Assembly: GCA_016867815.1 (NCBI GenBank)
Contig: VGIR01000011.1
Location: forward strand, 1 to 49,259
Origin: a candidate division WOR-3 bacterium
Lineage (GTDB): Bacteria; Hydrothermota; Tepidihabitantia; Tepidihabitantales; Tepidihabitantaceae
DNA: 49,259 nucleotides
Direction of reading: 5' to 3'
Position 1 is the stretch's first letter. Each line of letters opens with the position of its first letter. A program made the translations under genes and the position numbers. Of this stretch, positions 22,339 through 31,018 are shown piece after piece. A model generated the notes under the pieces. The model worked only from the letters and a program-made list of their open reading frames with translations, was not told the DNA's origin and did no database searches.

Positions 22339-23350
22339 TGAAGCTCCAGAATACCCTCCGGCAATACGAAGTCAAGCTCCCGCCGAAGCGGGACAGAGAC
22401 GCGGGCAGAGGCTTGGGCCGAGTGCCGGGAAGGCAGCAGGACAGATGAAGGTGGTGAGACTGAGGCCGACAGTGGGAGCAACCGCAGGAGCAGTGATTGG
22501 GGCAGGAATGTAACCGGCGACTTGTCCGGCGAGTGGGCATGTAGTGGCGTAAGCTGCGGGGTTGCGTGCGGGCGGTATGGAGGCTCCAACTGCCTGCTCA
22601 ACTCCGGAGCAGAGGACGTGAGGGATTGCGGGTACAGCACCTTGGCCCGTAGCCGGCAAGACGCCGGACGCAACTGCCGGGTAGAGACCTTGGCCGACTA
22701 CAGGAGGAAGGCTGTACCCAAATGTGGGAGGAGCGACCACCGGACGGGTTCTCAACCACTTACCCGCTCTGCTGGGGGGCCGAGTTCGACCGTCACCGCC
22801 CCCGGCGTCAACCCCTGGCTGTAGGAATCTGAGCCGCCCACAGGAAAACCAGGCTCCTGATTGTGTATACTGCATATTCTCCCGGCGGCCGCAATCAGGC
22901 CTAAGTTCTTCATTCTCAATTCACTATTCGCCATCCCCGCCCTGACCCCTCCTATGCCTCCCCCGCAGCTATCCACAAAGCCTCCGAAGTCACTTCCCGA
23001 GGGACTTCCCGCGGAACTAGTGGGGTTGATTCGAGCGTTATCTTCACCGCGACTTCATCGGCTACCTCGCGAGCAACGACCAGAGTTCGCTGTCCGGATC
23101 CTTGTCGGTCAACATGCAGCGTTCCTTCCCAGGTCCGAGCCCAGGTTCCAGTCCACGTTCCTCTCCGAGTAACGACCCAGATGATTCCGCAGACAACCTC
23201 GCTACCAACCTGCCGAGCTTCTTGGAGAATAGCGAGGGAGGCTCCGGCACAAGCCGCAGCCGGCTGCATCGGACCAGGACCGAGTGCTTCTTTCGGTAGG
23301 TCTTCGGCTTCATTTCCTCAGTGCCCTGCAGGCGAGGCTCACGCGGAAAG
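22339..23350. other. About 1 kb of decayed, repeat-like sequence
   Basis: No frame here looks like a normal gene. On the minus strand one frame (22372-22875) is Pro/Ala/Val/Gly-rich with an imperfect 15-16-residue repeat (GQGLYPAVASGVLPAT and GQGAVPAIPHVLCSG). The DNA repeats GGCCAAGG-T-(C/G)T-(C/G)TACCCG about 45 nt apart. Further upstream CTCG(C/G)GAG-AACGACC-type motifs recur about 93 nt apart (near 23066 and 23160). This could be a degraded repeat-protein gene or accumulated filler DNA. Confidence 0.4.
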
Positions 23351-23376
23351 CGGAGCGGCGCCGAAGCGCCGCTCCG
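23351..23376 (-). terminator. GC hairpin with UUCG tetraloop after the subtilase gene
   Basis: An 11-bp perfect stem (CGGAGCGGCGC / GCGCCGCTCCG) lies 21 nt past the stop at 23398. Read on the minus strand the loop is TTCG closed by C-G, the exceptionally stable C(UUCG)G tetraloop. Confidence 0.75.
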
Positions 23377-23397
23377 AACGGGATTGGTTTGCGCGGT

Positions 23398-26274
23398 CTA
23401 GCGGGACAGGACTACCTTGCCCCAGGCCTGCGCGGTCGCGCTCTGGACGCGGTAGAAGTAGATGCCCGGCGCGACTGCGCGTCCCTCGTCGTTCCGGCCG
23501 TCCCACGAGAGCCGCACGCTCGGCGCAACTGTGGATCCTCGGGCGAGCGTACGTACGACCCGGCCGCTGTTGTCGTAGATCCGCAGGTCGATGCTGCCGG
23601 CCGAGGGCATCTGCAGCGACAGGTTCGTCCTGCCTGTAAACGGGTTGGGCCGGGCCAGCACCTCCATCTGGTCGGCGGCTCCCGCAAAGCGGAGTTCCGG
23701 CTCTTCGACGCCGGCCCGTCCGTAGTTGAACCCCGCCACCTTCACGATCATGTTGTTGCTGGAGCCACCCTTCATGATGGTCAGCCAGTACGAGCCGTCG
23801 CGTGGGTCGTATTCGATACCCCGGACGTCCCAGGTCTTGATCGGGAAAACATACCCGTTGAGCACCGTGTCACCGACGCGGTCCAGTTCGTACATGCCGC
23901 AGCTGTCGATGAGACCGCCGGACGCGTTGTACCATGCCCAGGCGTTCAGGAGCGACGGCGGATTCGTGGGCGAACGGTCGTCGAGCGCCAGGCAACGGGT
24001 ACCGTACGGTCCCACCAATGGATGGGTGAAGGAGCCCTGTGAAAAACCGAGCGTGTCCGTGAGGTATATCATCTGCCGCGAGGAGGAAGACAGCCGACGG
24101 TCCGACAGGTAGACAGTGTGCGCGGCCTCGTGCTCGGTGGCGCCGATCGGGTAGGCCAGCGACATGGTGAACTGGTGGCGCACCGCGCCGTTGGTGCCGA
24201 TCTTGTACATGATCTTCTGCGGATTGCAGGACACCCAGAGCCCGTTGTCGTAGCCGACATAGTCGATATCGGTGCAGGAATCCTGCGGCGCCGGGATGGT
24301 GCCCTGCGACGTCAGCATGCTGTCCGAAGAGTACTTGTAGATGGTCGCCTGGTTGTAGTTGACACAGTAGATCAGGTTGTCACTGGTATTGTAGGTCACG
24401 CCGTACAGGCCCGGGGCCGACGGCATGTCTGGGACGGGCTTGGGTCCCCAGATGATCTGACCCGGTTGCATACCGACAACCAGCACTATCTGCATCTTCT
24501 TGGTGTAAAGGGCGGCGCTATCGCCGGTGATGAAAAGCGAGCAGGTGAAAGAAGTGCCGGGGACGATGCCGGCGTCGGCGTGGAGCACGAAGGGGTTGGC
24601 CGTGTTGGTGGCTGAGCCGCCGGACGGGATGTTGCCCCATGACCCCAGTGAGTCGGGTACGGTCAGCTGGGTGTTGTAGCTGCGGAACTTGCCGGTAACG
24701 TTGTTGCAGGCCGCGCCGCCGCTGTTCTTGAGCGTGGCCAGCAGCTTGGCGGTCTCGCCCGGGTCCATGGCCCCGTTGTTGTTGCCGGTGGAGTCTATCA
24801 CCTGCGTCGAGGTGAGTTTGAGCGACGGTCCGCTCGACAGGCCGACGGAGTCGACCGCCGCAAGCGCATCTATCCGGCCCGCGCCGAAATCGTTGTCCTT
24901 GCCCGCACCCCCGAGGTCGACCGCGGTCAGCTCGAGAATCGAATCCACCTCGCCCGGTAGCAGGTCAGGGTTCTTCTGCAGCATCAGGCAGACCGTTCCC
25001 GCGACGTGCGGGGTCGCCATCGACGTGCCGTCCATCTCCTGGTAGCTGCCACCGATGGCACACGACTTGACGGCGACACCAGGAGCAGAGACGTCCGGCC
25101 GGGTCAGCCCGGGCGGATACGCGTAGTCGTTGAACGGCGCGACGCTCGACCACGTCACCGGGCCCTGCGACGAGAAGTACCCGATGGCATCGCTTGCGTC
25201 GGTCGCACCGACGGAGACGATTCCCGACAAAGCGCCGGTACCGGTGTTCTGCGGATTCCACCACGGCGGCGGCACGTTGCCCGGACAACGCAGGCCGGTT
25301 GGCGGATAGTCGTACCCGCGCTCATTGCCCGCCGCCACGATCTGCGACAGGCCGGCCGCCTTGACGTTGTTGGCAAGAGTGCGCCACGTCGACTGGTCCG
25401 GACCCCAGGTGATCCGCCAGCCCATCGACATAGTGTAGAGGTCGGCGCCGTGAGTCGGCGAAAGCGGCGGGGACACACAGAACTGCACTGCGGCCCACAT
25501 CTGACTCTGGCCAGCCGAGTCCACTCCGTTCTTGACCCGGCAAATCATGATCTGAGCGTCCGGCGCGACGCCGCTCTGAGTACCATTGGTGCCGTCACCG
25601 GCAACCGTGCCCGCCGTGTGCGTACCATGGCCATGCTGGTCCATGGGGTCGTCGTTGTTGTACTCGAAGTTCCAGCCGTGATGTGGGTAGTTCGCGTCGG
25701 TCCACAGGTGGTCGGCCAGATCTGGGTGGGTGTAGTCACAACCGGTGTCGATGTGGCCACAGACAATCCCCGCCCCGGTGTATCCCTGGGTCCAGACCGC
25801 GGGAGCGTTGATCTTGGACACGCCCCAAGCGAGCTCTTCGGTCCCTTCATCTTGCTGCTCGGGCAACGGCAGGCCCGGGCTGTACACACGGTCATAGTGG
25901 ACGTAGCTCACCTCGGTCCGTTCCGAGAGCTGCTGGATTACGGCCGGAGTCGCCTCACAGTACACCGCGTTCACCACCCAGAGCGACTGAACATTCTGGG
26001 CGTCGGTGGTCGCCAGGTACTCGAGCACCCCGGCCTGCTGGTCGGCCGAGTACTCCTGCAGTACGCGGGCAGCCTCGGCCCGGCGTTGAGGTTTCGGCAT
26101 GCCGTCCACCAGATTGTCGAGCAGTTCGGCGTCGAACTGCTCCTTCAGGACTGCGTGCACCGGCAGTTTCTGCCCTGCCTTCGCCGCGGCCATGTGCTGC
26201 TGCAGATCCGGGCTGATGAGCCCGAAGCTTGTCCCCGCCAGCACCAGTACCAATACAGCGACCAAACTCCTCAA
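23398..26274 (-). CDS. Exported subtilisin-family (S8) serine protease with FlgD-Ig tail
   Basis: 958 residues starting at TTG 26274 (GGGAGG 5-7 nt upstream) with a signal peptide MRSLVAVLVLVLAGTSFG. Residues about 30-130 form an I9-like propeptide region. The S8 domain carries the triad Asp176 (GHIDTGCDYTHPDL), His216 (HGHGTHTAGT) and Ser418 (DGTSMATPHVAGT), with the oxyanion Asn about 317 (AAGNERG). A beta domain with DSTGNNNGAMDPGE (about 490-600) and a propeller-like region follow. The FlgD-Ig tail is NPFTGRTNLSLQMPSAG, IYDNSGRVVRTLARG, WDGRNDEGRAV, PGIYFYRV, ending KVVLSR. It is probably a secreted or surface protease. A possible promoter (26287-26314) and a terminator make it monocistronic. 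Confidence 0.93.
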   Translation of the reverse strand: MRSLVAVLVLVLAGTSFGLISPDLQQHMAAAKAGQKLPVHAVLKEQFDAELLDNLVDGMPKPQRRAEAARVLQEYSADQQAGVLEYLATTDAQNVQSLWVVNAVYCEATPAVIQQLSERTEVSYVHYDRVYSPGLPLPEQQDEGTEELAWGVSKINAPAVWTQGYTGAGIVCGHIDTGCDYTHPDLADHLWTDANYPHHGWNFEYNNDDPMDQHGHGTHTAGTVAGDGTNGTQSGVAPDAQIMICRVKNGVDSAGQSQMWAAVQFCVSPPLSPTHGADLYTMSMGWRITWGPDQSTWRTLANNVKAAGLSQIVAAGNERGYDYPPTGLRCPGNVPPPWWNPQNTGTGALSGIVSVGATDASDAIGYFSSQGPVTWSSVAPFNDYAYPPGLTRPDVSAPGVAVKSCAIGGSYQEMDGTSMATPHVAGTVCLMLQKNPDLLPGEVDSILELTAVDLGGAGKDNDFGAGRIDALAAVDSVGLSSGPSLKLTSTQVIDSTGNNNGAMDPGETAKLLATLKNSGGAACNNVTGKFRSYNTQLTVPDSLGSWGNIPSGGSATNTANPFVLHADAGIVPGTSFTCSLFITGDSAALYTKKMQIVLVVGMQPGQIIWGPKPVPDMPSAPGLYGVTYNTSDNLIYCVNYNQATIYKYSSDSMLTSQGTIPAPQDSCTDIDYVGYDNGLWVSCNPQKIMYKIGTNGAVRHQFTMSLAYPIGATEHEAAHTVYLSDRRLSSSSRQMIYLTDTLGFSQGSFTHPLVGPYGTRCLALDDRSPTNPPSLLNAWAWYNASGGLIDSCGMYELDRVGDTVLNGYVFPIKTWDVRGIEYDPRDGSYWLTIMKGGSSNNMIVKVAGFNYGRAGVEEPELRFAGAADQMEVLARPNPFTGRTNLSLQMPSAGSIDLRIYDNSGRVVRTLARGSTVAPSVRLSWDGRNDEGRAVAPGIYFYRVQSATAQAWGKVVLSR

Positions 26275-26286
26275 GAATGCCTCCCG

Positions 26287-26314
26287 TAGTTACATCGCCT
26301 GTCTGACCAGTCAA
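26287..26314 (-). promoter_or_regulatory. Possible promoter of the subtilase gene
   Basis: The -35 is TTGACT (26314-26309), the spacer is 16 nt, and the -10-like element is TAACTA (26292-26287), which lacks the final T. The start codon is 12 nt further on, with a GGGAGG Shine-Dalgarno between. Confidence 0.45.
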
Positions 26315-26526
26315 GGACCGCGGCCCGCCGTCAGCCGAAAGGCGCACGATCCTCGTTCAGATTGTAGCCGCCGGGCAAGGCAAGTCAACACGGCTGGAAT
26401 CCCCGTGGTCCGGCGCTTTGCCGGCAAGACACCGCGGCACCAGACATGCGCCGAGCTCTCGTCCGGACCCGTTTTGTGTCTTCGTGGCCCTGTGGCGGAC
26501 TCCGATCCCGGTTCTAGGCGAATTGA

Positions 26527-26554
26527 TTGACAATCCCGACCTTTTCGCTATGGT
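26527..26554 (+). promoter_or_regulatory. Promoter of the rpsP operon
   Basis: The -35 is TTGACA (26527-26532), the spacer is 16 nt, and the -10 is TATGGT (26549-26554). AAGGAG (26569-26574) then precedes TTG 26580. The upstream gap (26315-26526) has no gene but contains TTTTGTGTCTTCGTGG (about 26473-26488), which matches the right arm of the palindrome at 42889-43071. Confidence 0.65.
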
Positions 26555-26579
26555 ATGGGTTCAGAATAAGGAGAAAACC

Positions 26580-26924
26580 TTGCTTAAAATTCGACTAAGG
26601 CGCATGGGACTTCGGAACCGGCCTGACTACCGGGTTGTCGTCATCGACTCGCGCAAGGCGCGCGACGGCGAATACCTGGAGTCGGTCGGCCACTATGACC
26701 CGCGTACGAAACTCCTGGAACTGAAAACCGATCGCATCGGGCACTGGGTTTCGAAAGGCGCCCAAACGTCCGACACGGTCGGCAGGCTCCTGAGCCGCTA
26801 CGCCCGGCAGCACGCGTCGACCGCCGAGCCCGCCAACGGCGAAGGTGCGACCGCTGCAACCATACCCGGCGAACCCGTTTCCACCCCGGAGAGCGCGACA
26901 CCGACGGACACACCGAAGGAGTAG
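26580..26924 (+). CDS. rpsP: Small-subunit ribosomal protein bS16
   Basis: The start is TTG 26580, fixed by AAGGAG 5 nt upstream and the canonical N-terminus MLKIRLRRMGLRNRPDYRVV. Longer in-frame starts would add non-conserved residues. The protein has 114 residues. The S16 fold is followed by an Ala/Thr/Pro-rich tail (about 85-114), longer than in E. coli. It leads an rpsP-khpA-trmD-rplS cluster; khpA starts 3 nt after its stop. Confidence 0.95.
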   Translation: MLKIRLRRMGLRNRPDYRVVVIDSRKARDGEYLESVGHYDPRTKLLELKTDRIGHWVSKGAQTSDTVGRLLSRYARQHASTAEPANGEGATAATIPGEPVSTPESATPTDTPKE

Positions 26925-26927
26925 GCC

Positions 26928-27158
26928 ATGAAAGAGATGATCGAGCACATCGTGAAGGCGCTCGTCGACCACCCCGACCAGGTCAAGGTCACCGAACTCG
27001 CCGGCGAGCGTACGCTCACCTACGAAGTCAAGGTCATGCCCGGCGACCAGGGCAAGGTCATCGGCCGGCAGGGCAATACCATCGACGCGGTCCGGGCGAT
27101 TGTCAGAGCGGCTGCCCGTAAACTGGACAAGCACGCCACGGTCGACGTAATCCCCTAA
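26928..27158 (+). CDS. khpA: KH-domain RNA-binding protein KhpA
   Basis: 76 residues with a single KH domain: IVKALVDHPDQVKVTEL, the GxxG motif in VIGRQGNTIDAVRAIV, and a final VDVIP strand. KhpA acts with KhpB in RNA binding affecting cell division and translation in Gram-positive bacteria. Its place between rpsP and trmD is the standard one. The usual next gene, rimM, is absent: only 32 nt separate khpA from trmD. Confidence 0.93.
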   Translation: MKEMIEHIVKALVDHPDQVKVTELAGERTLTYEVKVMPGDQGKVIGRQGNTIDAVRAIVRAAARKLDKHATVDVIP

Positions 27159-27190
27159 ACCGACCGCGGACACGACCGCCATCCCGACCG

Positions 27191-27925
27191 ATGCAGGCAG
27201 CCGTCATCACGCTGTTCCCGGAGTACTTCCGCGGTCCTTTCGACTGCGGACCGACCCGCGTCGCCCGGGCTGACGGCAAGCTCGAACTCAGTTTCACCAA
27301 CCCCCGAGATTTCACGACCGACGCCCACCGCACCGTGGACGACTACCCGTTCGGCGGCGGCGCCGGGATGGTGTTGAAACCGGAACCCCTTTGCCTGGCA
27401 ATCGACAGCGTCCGCCGGCCCGGCAGCCTGGTCGTACTCCTCTCTCCGCAAGGAGAAGGTTTCTCCCAACCGATGGCTGAGTTGTTCAGCCGCATCGACC
27501 ATCTGGTACTTGTCTGCGGACGGTACAAAGGTGTGGACGAGCGCGTCCGCACGCTGGTAGACCGTGAGGTGTCAGTCGGCGACTACGTGCTGGCCGGCGG
27601 CGAGGCCGCGGCCGTGGTAATAATCGAGGCCATCGCCCGGCTCCTGCCCGGGGCAGTCGGCCACGAGGACTCGGTCGCGACCGATTCGTTCTCAGCCGGT
27701 ATCCTCGACTCCCCTTACTACACCCGGCCGCGCGAGTTTCGCGGCCGAGAAGTCCCGGAGGTTCTGGTGTCCGGCGACCACGCCTCGGTCGCCCGCTGGC
27801 GCCGGGAACAGGCTTTGAAGACGACCGCTCAGCGCCGGCCCGAACTCCTGCGCAAGGAAGTCCTAACCGAATCCGAGCGCGAGTTCCTCTGCCGCGAACT
27901 GGAAAAGGAGACTATCAATGGCTAA
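27191..27925 (+). CDS. trmD: tRNA (guanine-37-N1)-methyltransferase
   Basis: A SPOUT-class enzyme making m1G37 in tRNAs, which prevents +1 frameshifting. The 244 residues carry the characteristic motifs: [54 protein letters not shown] (knot region) and [19 protein letters not shown]. The C-terminal domain ends [16 protein letters not shown]. It overlaps rplS by 8 nt, implying coupled translation. Confidence 0.96.
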   Translation: MQAAVITLFPEYFRGPFDCGPTRVARADGKLELSFTNPRDFTTDAHRTVDDYPFGGGAGMVLKPEPLCLAIDSVRRPGSLVVLLSPQGEGFSQPMAELFSRIDHLVLVCGRYKGVDERVRTLVDREVSVGDYVLAGGEAAAVVIIEAIARLLPGAVGHEDSVATDSFSAGILDSPYYTRPREFRGREVPEVLVSGDHASVARWRREQALKTTAQRRPELLRKEVLTESEREFLCRELEKETING

Positions 27926-28316
27926 GAAAGAAGCCGCCAAGGAAACGAAGGCCGCCGCGCCTGTCCGGCACGAGCCGGCCGAGATTCCGCCGCTGCGTCC
28001 CGGCGACAGCGTCGCAGTCCACGTGCGGATTGTCGAGGGTGACAAAGAACGCCTGCAGCTTTTCGAGGGAACGGTCATCCAGATTCGCGGAGCGGGCGCG
28101 AACCGCAGTTTCACGGTCCGCAAGGTAAGCCGCGGCTACGGTATCGAACGCATCTTCCCCTACGCCACCCCGGCTATCGCCAAAGTCGAGGTGAAACGGC
28201 ACGGCAAGGCCAGGCGGGCGAAGCTCTACTACCTGCGCAAGCGGACCGGCCGCGAGGCGATACTCCAAGAGCAGCGGGGTGAAGTACAACCTAGACCAGG
28301 AACTGTGGCTGAGTAG
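27918..28316 (+). CDS. rplS: Large-subunit ribosomal protein bL19
   Basis: 132 residues. A Lys/Ala-rich N-terminal extension of about 20 residues precedes the conserved body: [64 protein letters not shown] and [12 protein letters not shown]. The C-terminal Gln/Pro tail overlaps the rnhB start by 38 nt in another frame. Confidence 0.95.
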   Translation: MAKKEAAKETKAAAPVRHEPAEIPPLRPGDSVAVHVRIVEGDKERLQLFEGTVIQIRGAGANRSFTVRKVSRGYGIERIFPYATPAIAKVEVKRHGKARRAKLYYLRKRTGREAILQEQRGEVQPRPGTVAE

Positions 28317-28887
28317 CTCCCTCTTCTGCGGCGTGGACGAGGTGGGAAGGGGGGCGTTGGCCGGACCGGTGGTCGCGGCCGCAGTAATCCTCCCACGCCA
28401 CGCCACAATCGCAGGCGTTGACGACTCCAAGAAACTGACTCCGCTCCGGCGCGAGCGGCTCGAGCCCGAGATAAAGCTCCGCAGCGTGGCCTGGGCGGTC
28501 GGCGCGGCGAGCCACCGCTTCATCGAAGAACAGAACATCGCCCGAGCCTCTTTCCGCGCCATGCGCCTCGCTGTTCGCCGGCTGCGGGTTCAGCCCGAAC
28601 TCATCCTGGCCGACGGCTGGGCCATACCGGATGTCGGCCTCCCCTGCCACGGCATCATCCACGGCGACAGATCCAGTCTCTCCATCGCCTGCGCCTCAAT
28701 CATCGCCAAGGTCTGGCGCGACCGCCTGATGATACGCTTGTCCCGGAACTACCCGGGCTACGGTCTGGACCGGCACAAAGGGTACGGCACCGCAGCCCAC
28801 CTGCGGGCGCTCCGTGAACTCGGCGTCTCCCCCATCCACCGCCGGACATTCAAACCGGTTGCCGCCCTCGTCGCCAGCGAGCAGTGA
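28279..28887 (+). CDS. rnhB: Ribonuclease HII
   Basis: Removes ribonucleotides and RNA primers from DNA-RNA hybrids. The GTG start at 28279 gives 202 residues. Acidic active-site residues lie in [15 protein letters not shown] (Asp-Glu), ILADGW (Asp) and a later [13 protein letters not shown] (Asp). The G-R-G motif is intact, and [20 protein letters not shown] is typical. The 38-nt overlap with rplS is unusually long. No other good start exists before the conserved GVDEVGRG, so the overlap is probably real. Confidence 0.94.
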   Translation: MKYNLDQELWLSSSLFCGVDEVGRGALAGPVVAAAVILPRHATIAGVDDSKKLTPLRRERLEPEIKLRSVAWAVGAASHRFIEEQNIARASFRAMRLAVRRLRVQPELILADGWAIPDVGLPCHGIIHGDRSSLSIACASIIAKVWRDRLMIRLSRNYPGYGLDRHKGYGTAAHLRALRELGVSPIHRRTFKPVAALVASEQ

Positions 28888-29234
28888 AAGCCAAACCGCT
28901 GGGCCGGAAGGGAGAAGATCTTGCTGCCTCGTACCTGCGGGACATCGGCTGGGAGATCCTCGAACGCAACTACACGACCTGGCTCGGCGAGATCGACCTC
29001 ATCTGCCGGGACCGCGGCACGCTCGTTTTTGTCGAGGTGAAGACCCGCACCGCTACCGACTTCGCCCGGCCCGACCAGTCGGTCACGCAGCGCAAGCAGG
29101 CCAAGCTGCGCCGGCTGGTGGAAGACTACCTGGTGCAGCACCGGCAGGAGTCGGCCGACGTCCGGTTCGACGTCCTCGGCGTCACGCTCGGCTCCGGCCA
29201 TCCGGAATTCGACCATATCGTCGGAGCTCTCTAG
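28884..29234 (+). CDS. yraN: YraN/UPF0102 family endonuclease-like protein
   Basis: 116 residues from GTG 28884 (GTGA overlap with the rnhB stop). Motifs are LGRKGEDLAASYLRDIGWEILERN, GEIDLICRDRGTLVFVEVKTR (the PD-(D/E)xK-like core) and QRKQAKLRRLVEDYL. The family is nuclease-like with no settled function. The rnhB-yraN-comM order is widely conserved. Its stop codon shares a base with the next start. Confidence 0.93.
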   Translation: MKAKPLGRKGEDLAASYLRDIGWEILERNYTTWLGEIDLICRDRGTLVFVEVKTRTATDFARPDQSVTQRKQAKLRRLVEDYLVQHRQESADVRFDVLGVTLGSGHPEFDHIVGAL

Positions 29235-30775
29235 TGTTGTCGCGGGTGCTTTCGGCCGCGGTGTTCGGAGTGGACGGCTACATCGTGACCGTCGAGACCG
29301 ACGTCACCCATGGACTGTCCCAATTCAACATCGTGGGTCTGCCCGACGCCGCGGTTAAGGAGTCTCAGCACCGGGTTCAGGCGGCAATCAAGAACTCCGG
29401 CTTCGCTTTCCCCAACCGCAAGATCACGGTCAACCTCGCCCCGGCCGACGTCAAGAAGGAGGGTGCGGCTTTCGACCTGCCGATGGCGGTCGGCATCCTC
29501 GGCGCCGGCGGGACCATCCAGCCAGAAGCTCTCCGTAACTTTGCTCTCCTCGGCGAACTCTCGCTCGACGGCTCGGTCCGCCCCATCAAGGGCGCGGTGT
29601 CGATGGCGGTGGCCGCGAAGCTCGCGGGTTTGCGCGGACTGATCGTCCCGCCCCAGAACGCGACCGAGGCCGCGATGGTACAGGGGCTGCCGGTATACGC
29701 GGTCGGCTCGCTGGTCGAGGCGGTGAACTTCATAAACGGCGCAACCGCAATCGAACCGACGCACACCGATATCGCCACGCTCTTCGCCCAGGCTGCGATT
29801 CCGCCGGTCGACCTGGCTGAGGTCCACGGACATGAGCACGCCAAGCGGGCTCTGGAGATTGCCGCGGCCGGCGGACACAACGCGCTGATGATCGGCCCGC
29901 CCGGCTCGGGCAAGACCATGCTCGCGCGCCGGCTTGCGACCATCCTGCCGCCCATGTCCCTGGACGAGGCGCTGGAAGCGACGCGGATTCACAGCGTAGT
30001 CGGCGCGCTCTCCCCGGACCGGCCTTTGGTCGCGACCCGGCCATTCCGCTCCCCGCACCACAACGTCTCGGAATCCGGCGCCATCGGCGGTGGTACCGTG
30101 CCCCGGCCCGGAGAGGCGTCACTCGCCCACAACGGCGTGCTCTTCCTCGACGAGCTACCGGAGTTCCGACGTGACGTACTCGAAGCCCTGCGGCAACCGC
30201 TCGAAGACGGCGACGTCACCATCGGCCGGGCCCGCTCGACCTTCACCTTCCCGGCGCGGTTCATGCTGGTCTGTGCCATGAACCCCTGCCCGTGCGGATT
30301 CGCCGGCGACCCCCGCCACACCTGCTCGTGCTCGCCGCAGAAGATTCGCCACTACCGCAGCAAGATCTCCGGTCCCCTGCTCGACCGGATTGACATCCAC
30401 ATTGAGGTGCCTGCCCTGAAGTACGACGACATCTCTACCAAGCGGGCGGGCGAGAGTTCGAGTCTGGTCGCCGAACGGGTCGCCCGGGCGCGCCGGACCC
30501 AGCTCGCCCGGTTTGCCGCAACGAGCCCGCGCCACCCGGTCTACTCGAACGCCCAGATGGGACCGCAACTCATCCGCCGCTTCTGCCCGGTGTCGGCCCA
30601 GAGCGACGAGATCCTCCGTGCCGCAATCGATCGGCTCGGCCTTTCCGCCCGCGCCTATCACCGCGTGCTCAAAGTGGCAAGGACCATTGCCGACCTGGAA
30701 GGCAAAGACAGCATCCAGCCGCCTCACATCACCGAGGCGGTGCAATACCGCACCCTCGACCGGACGGCATGGTGA
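29234..30775 (+). CDS. comM: YifB/ComM-family AAA+ Mg-chelatase-like ATPase
   Basis: The start is GTG 29234 (MLSRVLSAAVFGVDGYIVTVE), giving 513 residues. A longer frame upstream overlaps yraN and rnhB and is not conserved-looking. The N-terminal Lon-S16-like domain is followed by the AAA+ core with Walker A IGPPGSGKTMLARRLA, Walker B GVLFLDELPEF and a Cys cluster CAMNPCPCG followed by RHTCSC. In naturally competent bacteria ComM is a branch-migration helicase that aids recombination during transformation. Whether this organism is competent is not shown. Confidence 0.94.
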   Translation: MLSRVLSAAVFGVDGYIVTVETDVTHGLSQFNIVGLPDAAVKESQHRVQAAIKNSGFAFPNRKITVNLAPADVKKEGAAFDLPMAVGILGAGGTIQPEALRNFALLGELSLDGSVRPIKGAVSMAVAAKLAGLRGLIVPPQNATEAAMVQGLPVYAVGSLVEAVNFINGATAIEPTHTDIATLFAQAAIPPVDLAEVHGHEHAKRALEIAAAGGHNALMIGPPGSGKTMLARRLATILPPMSLDEALEATRIHSVVGALSPDRPLVATRPFRSPHHNVSESGAIGGGTVPRPGEASLAHNGVLFLDELPEFRRDVLEALRQPLEDGDVTIGRARSTFTFPARFMLVCAMNPCPCGFAGDPRHTCSCSPQKIRHYRSKISGPLLDRIDIHIEVPALKYDDISTKRAGESSSLVAERVARARRTQLARFAATSPRHPVYSNAQMGPQLIRRFCPVSAQSDEILRAAIDRLGLSARAYHRVLKVARTIADLEGKDSIQPPHITEAVQYRTLDRTAW

Positions 30776-30783
30776 GGGCAGGA

Positions 30784-30888
30784 ATGATGAAGTCCGAGGT
30801 CCGAACGACGACTGAATGACGAAACCCGGAATCCCGCTTGGTCATTTCCTTGATTCGACCGTCATTCGCGCTTCGCACTTCGAGCTTT
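30784..30888. repeat. Palindromic GTCATTCG-family element
   Basis: A left arm of about 45 nt (AAGTCCGAGGTCCGAACGAC, then GACTGAATGACGAAACC) and a right arm (GGTCATTTCCTTGATTCGAC, then CGTCATTCGCGCTTCGCACT) are imperfect inverted copies around a short GC centre. This is the clearest copy of a family also seen at 6139-6263, 9671-9756, 14138-14176, 30949-30975, 35739-35772 and inside queA (42060-42085). Confidence 0.6.
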
Positions 30889-30915
30889 GACCTCTCGATG
30901 ACTTTATCATAGAAT
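30887..30915 (+). promoter_or_regulatory. Promoter of the nucleotide-sugar dehydrogenase gene
   Basis: The -35 is TTGACC (30887-30892), the spacer is 17 nt, and the -10 is TAGAAT (30910-30915). The leader would be about 95 nt and contains GTCATTGG (30949). The Shine-Dalgarno GAGAGGAG precedes ATG 31019. Confidence 0.65.
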
Positions 30916-31018
30916 TGGCACTCGTGATTCTAGATTCGGAAGAGATTCGTCATTGGTGCTTCGGGTTTCGAGTTTTCACCAGCATAGTCTGTGGAATCCG
31001 GAAGTGAGAGGAGAACGC

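Noticed and set aside
22372-22875. 167-codon minus-strand frame as a real proline-rich surface protein
   Set aside because: All frames in this stretch are similarly Pro/Leu/Ser-rich. There is no signal peptide or ribosome-binding site, and repeats are imperfect and broken by frame changes. It is kept only as a decayed region.
25006-26289. 427-codon plus-strand frame opposite the subtilase
   Set aside because: Antisense shadow; Arg/Val/His-rich, without recognisable domains.
28814-29233. N-terminal extension of the comM frame upstream of 29234
   Set aside because: It overlaps rnhB and yraN, has a composition of shadow translation (Ser/Pro/Arg-rich), and the conserved YifB N-terminus begins at GTG 29234.
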